Below, piece after piece: positions 57,742-64,000 of a DNA stretch of 64,000 nt. This DNA comes from Takakia lepidozioides. Taxonomy: Eukaryota; Streptophyta; Takakiopsida; Takakiales; Takakiaceae. The stretch's first letter is position 1, and each line of letters begins with the position of its first letter. Location: contig CM060733.1 in the NCBI GenBank assembly GCA_030704615.1, forward strand, positions 13,020,001-13,084,000, in the 5' to 3' direction. Below the pieces are notes generated by a model. It saw only the letters and a list, made by a program, of their open reading frames with translations. It was not told the origin of the DNA and ran no database searches. The translations under genes were made by a program, and so were the position numbers.

Positions 57742-58401
57742 ATGTTACTGAGGACCGTCCAACCTCGTTGTTGGGGGAATCATCTCGACCCTCCCACCCT
57801 CATCCGAGAAAATGTGGAGTTCGAGTATTGGGGGAGATGGTATGTTGTGAGAGCCGCTACAGATCCTGCTATGGGTCGGGGTTTATTCACGGTCAATGAT
57901 ATTGTGGTTCCTCCTCGGAGAAACAGCATGGTGGACTTGTTTCCCTACTACGGTCCATACTACACCTCCGCGGAGTTCCGTACATTACGCCTCGAAGCCC
58001 CATACATCCTACCCTACATTATGTGTGTCAACGGACAAGATGTACGTAGATGGGGGTTGTCTCCCATTGAGATCAAATTTTGTGATGGTGACCCCGACAT
58101 CTTCGACAATGTAACTGGGCTGGTCAATAGTTCTTTTGGTCATCCTAGGATAACCAATGTAGTATAGGACGAGCGAAGCGATGGGCATAAGAACTTTTGT
58201 GGTCATACGTCAGTATACTGTGAGGGGATGCACATGTTTGTGATGACATGTGCTAGTAGGACTATTAGGGCTGGCAGCGAACTATTTGCATCATACGAGT
58301 TCTCCCGGGATGATTGGGACCTCCGATTACAGCGTGAGTGGGATGTGTATGATAGAAATAGGGTTCCTTTGAGACAGGAATCGCGTAGAGGGGCATTGTA
58401 G
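57742..58401 (+). pseudogene. SET-domain protein frame inside the CACTA element (one in-frame stop)
   Basis: The frame runs 219 codons with a single TAG at 58165-58167. It shows the SET fold landmarks in order: GRGLFTVNDI (residue about 49), YYGPYYTSAEF, YIMCVNGQDV (about 95), VTGLVNSSFGHP (about 128, in the place of the N-H-x-x-x-P-N pseudoknot motif), and after the stop MTCASRTIRAGSELFASYEF, matching the usual A-x-R-D-I-x-x-G-E-E-L-x-x-x-Y ending. SET domains methylate protein lysines, mainly histones. Several key positions differ from the active consensus (NS for NH; no Cys-rich post-SET), so activity is uncertain. It shares strand with the transposase exons 1 kb downstream. Confidence 0.65.
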
Positions 58402-59395
58402 ATATTCTCATGTCGATGTACTTTGTATACATCCGATTAATCGATTGATGTAAGAAAAAAATTGTTGCTCATGTGGGTTGCAACTTTGCATATGTGATCT
58501 AAACATTTTTATGCACATGTGGACCAAATATGAGCTTGAACCAAGTTGATTCAATGGGTCATTCTAGTGTTGAATGCAGCTATGTGTCATAGAGATGGAA
58601 AATTGCGTTTCGCCTGCAGATGATTTTTTTTTTAATTCCATTTTCAAGCCATATGCTTAATGATAGCATATGCAATGTGCGTGCAAAATTTGAGAGTAAA
58701 CAAAAGTCATTTGGACCCATAACCAGATTTTGTTCTCTGATTGGCACTCCAAAGTTGAGTTATCTTCAACTTCATCTACTCTTCATAGAGAGTTCTACAA
58801 AAGTGACCCTAGAAACACACTTATTTTTTTTCCATTTTGTTTTTGTCCAATTTTTTGCATGGATGTAGTGGTGCAAAGCCCGATGTCACAGAACAAAATA
58901 GAGCTAAGAATAAAATCATTACGCCCCTCAAAACCGCAATCATATATTTTCTAAATGCAAATATTTATTTTAAATTCATTTAAATTCGATTTAATTCAAA
59001 ATTGGTGCAAGGGTGAGTGCGTCGTAGGGGAGGCAAATGTTTTTTTTTTTTTTTTCTGCTGGATCTTTGTACAGGTGTTGCACACATATTTTAGCACATG
59101 TAAGAAAAAATAAAGCTTGAGCCACATTTGTTTGTTGGGTGCAATGGCATGAGAGGATTTTCTTTCACATTAATAAACAAAAATTGGTTGATAGGGTGAA
59201 TGCATCAGCAAATGATTTTGTTTGGGTTTGAAACTTTGCATGCGTGTATGTTGCGCACATACATGTAATTATTGAATGACATATTTGATGCACGCACACA
59301 TTGAAGGTTGTTGTTTGCATTTCGCTTATAATGAAGTGTATGGTTGCAAGGACACATTACAATATATGTCATTATGTTCATTTGTTCGTATCAGG
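58402..59395 (+). other. AT-rich spacer between the SET frame and the CACTA transposase
   Basis: No gene. Two phrases recur loosely: ATGTAAGAAAAAA (58448 and 59098), and CACATGTGGACCAAATATGA compared with CACATTTGTTTGTTGGGTGC nearby, suggesting an old internal duplication of roughly 650 bp. It probably contains a large intron, ending in an acceptor near 59395 (CGTATCAG). Confidence 0.4.
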
Positions 59396-61000
59396 ACTTT
59401 GTCCATCCCTTCCCGGTCCTTTCTCTTGGCACCCCATCCGAAAACAACCCAAGTACATCAGGCGGGAGCCGTGGGCGAGACGCCGCCCCCACGGTACCGG
59501 ACGATGATGACGATGACAGTGACAATGACAGTGACAACAACAATGAGCATAGAATCAACCAAGAGGATGTGCAAGCCATGGAGGATCTCTTAATGCATAA
59601 TGTGGGCTCTAATGCATCCATGAAGAGGGAACCCGACCAATCGATGATCCTGAAATGGCCCCCTCAAATGACATGGAGAGGGAGGCGAGAACTCCCTTGT
59701 ACAAAGGGGCGAAAGTGAGTCGACTTTCAACAATCTTACTTTTGCTCAATCTTCAAATTCGATTTGGCATAAGTAATGTTGGGATGTCTGCCATAATACG
59801 AACTATTGCAGACTATATCTTTGCTCTATACTTGAAACCCAAGATGCCACGGTCGCAGAAAGAGGCGCGCGAAGTCTTGGACTCTGTGGGGATGGGCTAT
59901 AAGATTTTTCATGCATGTCCATGTGATAAAACCCTATACTACGGAGAGTCTCACCAATTGCCCAAAGTGCAAGAAAGACCGATATCGGGATGATGTCCAA
60001 GGGGAAAAAGTATCACGCAAGGTATAAGCGCCATTCCCCCTCGCATGGAGATTACTTTCTTTAATCTTCTCAATGTATGTAAAGTGTATTCCACAAAATT
60101 TAGGGTTTAGAGAGTAGTATTCATGCAAGATCTGATTGTGGTTTTGGAAGGAGTGAGTGAGGAGTGGAAGGAGCGACGTTCGGTTTTGACCATTCACACT
60201 CAAATGAGGGAGAGGTTGCATAAAAGGAAAGACATAATGGTGTTGTATTATGTGTGCTAATGGGATGATTACATATGGGGGGCGTGGGGTATTTCATCCT
60301 AGAAAATGCATTACTTTCCGATCATCCCGCGATTGAGGGCACAGTATCGAAGCCCCGAATTGGCCAGACTCGTGAGATGGCACGCCTCGCATCGGAGCCC
60401 CCCGTGAAAGGTGTGCGGGCCACAAGATTCACAAGCATGGAGGCATATTGAAGAGATGTGGCCTTCTCTCTTGGAGGACCCACGACATGTCCACCTCGGC
60501 TTCTCCTCGGATGGGGTCAACCCATTCTCTGTCCAATCATGTAGTCATTCCACTTGGCCGGTGACCATGGTAAATTACAACATCCCTCCGTATCTTTCAA
60601 TTAAAAAAGACCATATCATGTTGGCTGCCATTGTGCCAGGTGAGTGTACTCATTTCATGTTTATTATTGCCTTAGACTTTACATTAAACTTATGATCTCT
60701 GACGCAATTCGGATGCAAGATTGATGAGTGACATAATCATGAAGTAAGACGTGTAATTCATTTAGTAGTATAATTTGCATATTGGTGGAGCATTGAAACA
60801 ATGATGTGAATGTCTCATAGGGAAAACACAAGTGGCAAACATGGACACGTACTTGCGACCTCTTGTTGATGAACTTAAGGAGCTATGGAGGGGGGTCCCG
60901 CCATTGGATGCTTCACTTGACCCTGTGGCCGGACAATCTTTTCAGATGAGAAACATCTTGCTTTGGACAATGCATGATTATCCAGGTATATTATGTTCCC
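59396..61000 (+). pseudogene. CACTA (En/Spm) transposase, TNP2/Transposase_21 type, truncated
   Basis: After an acceptor at about 59395 comes an acidic segment (DDDDDDSDNDSDNNNEHR). It continues in another frame as TPLYKGAKVSRLSTILLLLN, SVGMGYKIFHACPCDKTLYY and CPKCKKDRY (59690-59975), the N-terminal Transposase_21 signature. 60425-60640 encodes DSQAWRHIEEMWPSLLEDPR, HLGFSSDGVNPF and HSTWPVTMVNYNIPPYLSIK with a GTGAGT donor at 60640. The next exon (about 60822-60985) reads NMDTYLRPLVDELKELWRGV and MRNILLWTMHDYPG. This closely follows the plant CACTA transposase order. The C-terminal half is missing beyond 61060. Confidence 0.88.
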
Positions 61001-61077
61001 CATGAACAACCCGCGTACAATGCCGGATAATATCGATGATGATTGGGGTTTTTGCCTAACTTCATTTTCATCTACTG

Positions 61078-62200
61078 CTGCTCAGTCACTCCCCCCCCCC
61101 CCCACATTTTTTTCTTTTCTTTTCTGCCCCCTCTCTTGGGGAAACAAAAGGGACAGATCCTACCTCTATCAGGGACTGACGTTGGTAGTAAGACTTACCT
61201 TCACATATAGAATTAATCCGGGTTTTCCAGATATCCTCTACAAATCCCTTCACACAAGCATCAATCTGTTGTGTGTCAGATGCCCAAAAACTAGGCCTCA
61301 GAAGGGGCTGGGCTTTTGGCTCAGCCTCGACTTTTTCAAAGTTAGTAAATAGAGGTACATGCACAATTTCCTTGATAGATTTGAAGAGAGCATCTCTTTG
61401 GTGAGAGAACCCCGGACAGTGTATCAGAAAATGAGTATTGTCTTCAGATTGCCCACACAACGGGCAATTGCACTCTCCCTTTCCGCTCTGCTTCTGTTTG
61501 CTGTTCAAATGTAGACTTCCTGCCCGGAGTTTAAATTTCAGTCTAGTGCAGTGAGTGGGTAGTCCCTTGAGGTCATCCAAGATCTTCTCCCCCATGTCAT
61601 AGACTGGAAACAAGTTCAGGGAAGTTTTTTTGCCTAACTTCATTTTTATCAGACAATCTCATGGCAACAGACATGGTTGGACACTACAGCCTCTAAGTCA
61701 GATTTATCCAGCAGGGTGAAGACTTGCGGTTCCAGGTCTAGGTCCTTGAGAATCTCTTCTACTGTCTTCTGCCAGGACTTAGCCTGTTTGATAGGTCGGT
61801 GGGCGGTCCTGTTTCCAAGATATAGAGTCGATTAACTTAGGCTATCTGGTGTTGGACATATGCTGCAGCTGACCCCACCATCTGACCTTAAACTCATCTC
61901 GTTGGGAGCTTAAACGTCTCTTCACCATACCCTGGCCTAAGCATCTAGCTAACAAAGCCATCCGGGTTGGAACATAACAGGGGCATTTTACCAACATGGG
62001 TACCCGAGTAGCTGCAGCAAACAGTTCCTTGCAGCCTCTCAATTTGTTTCCAACTACCATAAGGTAAGCAAAGCAAACTAGGGCCTGGAAAACAGATGTG
62101 TGTCTCTCACACAAGCCATCATAAACCCGGCTGTCACAACAAAGCAAAGGTTTTCCATTGGCTGGGCCATAGCCCATTGTAGAAAACATTACACTTGTTC
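61078..62200 (-). mobile_element. LINE (L1-type) 3' end, inverted copy of the 55-kb fragment
   Basis: The minus-strand frame 61643-61086 (185 residues) reads LNLFPVYDMGEKILDDLKGL, KLRAGSLHLN, the zinc-binding CPLCGQSEDNTHFLIHCPGF, and ends in a Lys/Gly-rich tail at GGGGGAGTGACTGAGCAGC. Further upstream on the same strand, 62189-61842 encodes RVYDGLCERHTSVFQALVCF and VRWWGQLQHMSNTR in another frame. The plus-strand copies at 55150-56190 contain the same blocks. Insertion here cuts the CACTA transposase. Confidence 0.82.
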
Positions 62201-63480
62201 TTCATAAATAAAGGAAGGAGAGAGGTAGGATCAAGAAAAACCATAGAGTAGTTGAGTTTTTCAACATTTTAAGATGAGTCCCTGGCAAGCAATTCCTTCC
62301 CCGGCTCTGCAATCCCACTTGGCATCTAGCAGCACCTAGACATCAGTATATCAAGTGGAAGCCCTCACCTGTGCCCGTCCCAAAAACAACCACAACGCAT
62401 TGTGAGTTAGTGAGGATGCACGAGGTGAATAGCAGGCTTCCACACTTGCTATCGAGGTCACATACACTTGAATCTAAGCGCAAAGAATGCCAAAGAAAGC
62501 AGGGAAGCAAGACAAACAATTTTTTATTTTATTTTTTACTGTTTGGGGGAGAATCGCCATCTCTCCACAAGCCTAACCGGCAGGGAGGTCTCTGCCAGCA
62601 CCACAACACTGCTACCTTAACCAAAACAAAGTCTTGCCAAGCATAAGAAAAAAGAGCTTGGTCTCAAAAGGTGGGGTTTATAAAGGGAGGGAGAGAGAGA
62701 CTTCCTTGTTCTACCAAGACGCCGCCATTCATCAAAGATCCAGAGGAGGGCTCCTAGGGAAACGTCATAAGTAGGCAGGTGGTACCTCCGCCATGCCGTG
62801 GTTCCCTTGTGCAGCAAAAAAACAGACAAATGAGACAGTGAATCTTCCCTCATCTCTAAGCCACCGCCACCGCCTTAAAGAGCCCGCATAGGCGGCACTC
62901 ATAGGAGCCATAACTACTCAAGGATTGGCAGCTCAAGGTATCTGCAGCACGAGCACCATCGCGCGCACTCTCGCAACGCAAAAAAAAGACATTAGGGTTG
63001 CGCAGGGTTTTCCCCTGTCTGGCCCATCATTCATCATTCTTAGGATGAAAAACATCCGCCAGTCTGTTCGCCCGACGGACGTTATCCGTTTTCCATTCGC
63101 GGAAGATGAAAAATGTCGTGCGTTCATCCTGTCTTGAACTGGACGGATGCAGTCCGCTTTTCATCTAGTTTAGATGAAAAACATCGGGGTAAAAAATCTT
63201 TGTGTAGACCTGTCTTGTCCCGTATTTTAGGTCCTGACAGATGAAATCTTTTTTTCATCCAGGTTGGATTGAAAAACTAAACACTGACGGGCGTTTTGCA
63301 CTCAGTATATTCCGGGTTGGTGTCCGGATGAAGCAAAAAACCTCACAGGTATTAGTGAAGAAAAGTTTTACTAGGGAAAAAAATGTATTATGAATGAAAA
63401 ACATCTAAAATTCCATGCAACCCAATTTTTTCAATTTTTTCAAAAATGGAAGTCGGGACAACAATTCCATAAACCCAGTT
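62201..63480. other. No gene recognised; contains GGATGAAAAA hairpin words
   Basis: 62371-62646 and 62617-62853 hold chance open frames. 63040-63410 has many GATGAAAAA and TTTTCATC words, like 10490-10672. The right part approaches a GA microsatellite. Confidence 0.4.
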
Positions 63481-63540
63481 TCCAGAGGGAGAGAGAGGGA
63501 GAGAGAGGGACAGAGAGAGGGAGTGAGAGTGAGAGATCAG
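63481..63540 (+). repeat. GA/GAGG microsatellite
   Basis: About 60 bases of AGAGAGGGAGAG-type simple repeat. Confidence 0.85.
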
Positions 63541-63564
63541 GAAACGAAAAATAAAATAAAATAA

Positions 63565-63700
63565 AAAAATTGGGGGGGGGAGTGACTGAGCAGCTGTCCT
63601 CAGTAGCTGCAGCTGCAAGGTCACTCCCCCCCCCCCTCCCACATTTTTTTTTTCTTTGTTGCCCCCTCTCTCCCTTTGTCTCCCTCTCTACTGGGAATTG
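63565..63700. repeat. Two LINE 3' tails joined tail to tail
   Basis: GGGGGGGGAGTGACTGAGCA (63573-63592, plus orientation) faces its own inverse GGTCACTCCCCCC (63619 onward), followed by CACATTTTTTTTTCTTTG and CCCCCTCTCTCCC. Both are the 3' end seen at 55700-55738 and 61060-61130. A third piece (GGATTAATTCTATATATGAA) lies at 63746-63765 in plus orientation. Confidence 0.7.
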
Positions 63701-63854
63701 GCAGTTTGCTATCAGTGTTGACTTCTTGTTTTCTCATCCTCTATCGGATTAATTCTATATATGAAGGTAAGTCCTACTACCAGAGGTTGTAGAGGTTGTA
63801 GAGGTTGTTTCCTAATGAGGCTAACTTGTGGGTTTGCATGACAGGTGCCAGCTT

Positions 63855-64000
63855 ATGGGGAAAGAGAAGAAGTCCCCTGCCCCAAAGAAAGGGGCGGACA
63901 ATCCGTTTGCTCTGCCGGCACGTGTGATGTGCCAGGGCGTCTCACGGTTAACCAGCCCTATTGACAGCCGCAGCCGGAGGGCTCGTCTGCCCCCCGAGGC
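63855..64000 (+). CDS. Partial open frame running off the window, basic N-terminus, unknown
   Basis: From MGKEKKSPAPKKGADNPFAL the frame stays open for 48 codons to the window end (RSRRARLPPE near the edge). It follows a CAG acceptor-like site at 63842-63844. GC content rises here. The basic, Lys-rich start would suit a LINE ORF1 or a nuclear protein; no domain is visible. It may be the first exon of a gene to the right. Confidence 0.35.
   Translation, partial: MGKEKKSPAPKKGADNPFALPARVMCQGVSRLTSPIDSRSRRARLPPE

Larger units (their letters stand above)
53892..61060 (+). mobile_element. CACTA (En/Spm) transposon, left end and coding region; right end not found
   Basis: At 53892 the copia reading frame is cut by CACTACAGGAAAA, the terminal inverted repeat of plant CACTA elements. 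It is followed by a G-run and clustered TGCGACG subterminal repeats. Further right, 59396-61000 encodes a CACTA-type transposase on the same strand. LINE fragments (55150-56190) have inserted within. The matching right end (TTTTCCTGTAGTG) is not visible before the LINE at 61078 or later in the window. The right part is therefore lost, displaced or off the window. Treating 53892-61060 as one element is an inference from order and strand. Confidence 0.75.

Noticed and set aside
1-64000. CRISPR array, bacterial operons, riboswitches
   Set aside because: No regularly spaced direct repeats with unique spacers and no prokaryotic gene organisation; the sequence is eukaryotic.

Overview
The window looks like nuclear DNA from a plant-lineage (streptophyte) genome. 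It has two large, intron-rich, plant-type genes set in a dense layer of nested, mostly dead transposable elements. The genes are sucrose-phosphate synthase (SPS) and an EDR2-like PH-START-DUF1336 protein. No bacterial or organellar features were seen. The exact lineage cannot be fixed from the sequence; the repeat load and long repeat-filled introns would suit a large charophyte or early land-plant genome (inference).

Layout. 1-5540: Ty3/gypsy chromovirus on the minus strand, 5' LTR present, 3' LTR off the left edge. 5541-6120: cluster of imperfect palindromes that the chromovirus inserted into. 6799-8065 and 12325-12990: one L1-type LINE split by about 4.2 kb of other DNA. 10773-11499: solo LTR with a perfect 5-bp target duplication, same family as the first element. 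13315-14140: short non-autonomous hAT. 15088-25289 (minus): complete SPS gene with 14 coding exons that join in phase. 29027-40728 (minus): EDR2-like gene with about 20 exons, carrying a gypsy RT fragment in an intron. 41000-41900: tRNA-like SINE candidate and a foldback element. 41964-49501: full-length hAT transposon with an exact 8-bp target duplication; it carries a captured CAP/PR-1 piece joined in frame to Cu/Zn-SOD exons, a higher-order tandem array of exon-like units, and a frameshifted transposase. 50280-52560: decayed gypsy element (minus). 53169-53891: Ty1/copia gag-protease remnant interrupted by a CACTA element. The CACTA runs from 53892 to about 61060 and holds subterminal repeats, a SET-domain reading frame and En/Spm-type transposase exons. 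LINE 3' ends lie at 55150-56190, 61078-62200 and 63565-63700.

How it fits together. The two host genes lie in tandem on the minus strand, about 3.7 kb apart, and are probably independent: one acts in sucrose synthesis, the other in lipid-binding and disease-resistance signalling. Their introns hold several short dispersed repeat families. The most unusual content is mobile-element cargo: the CAP-SOD chimera inside the hAT and the SET-domain frame inside the CACTA.
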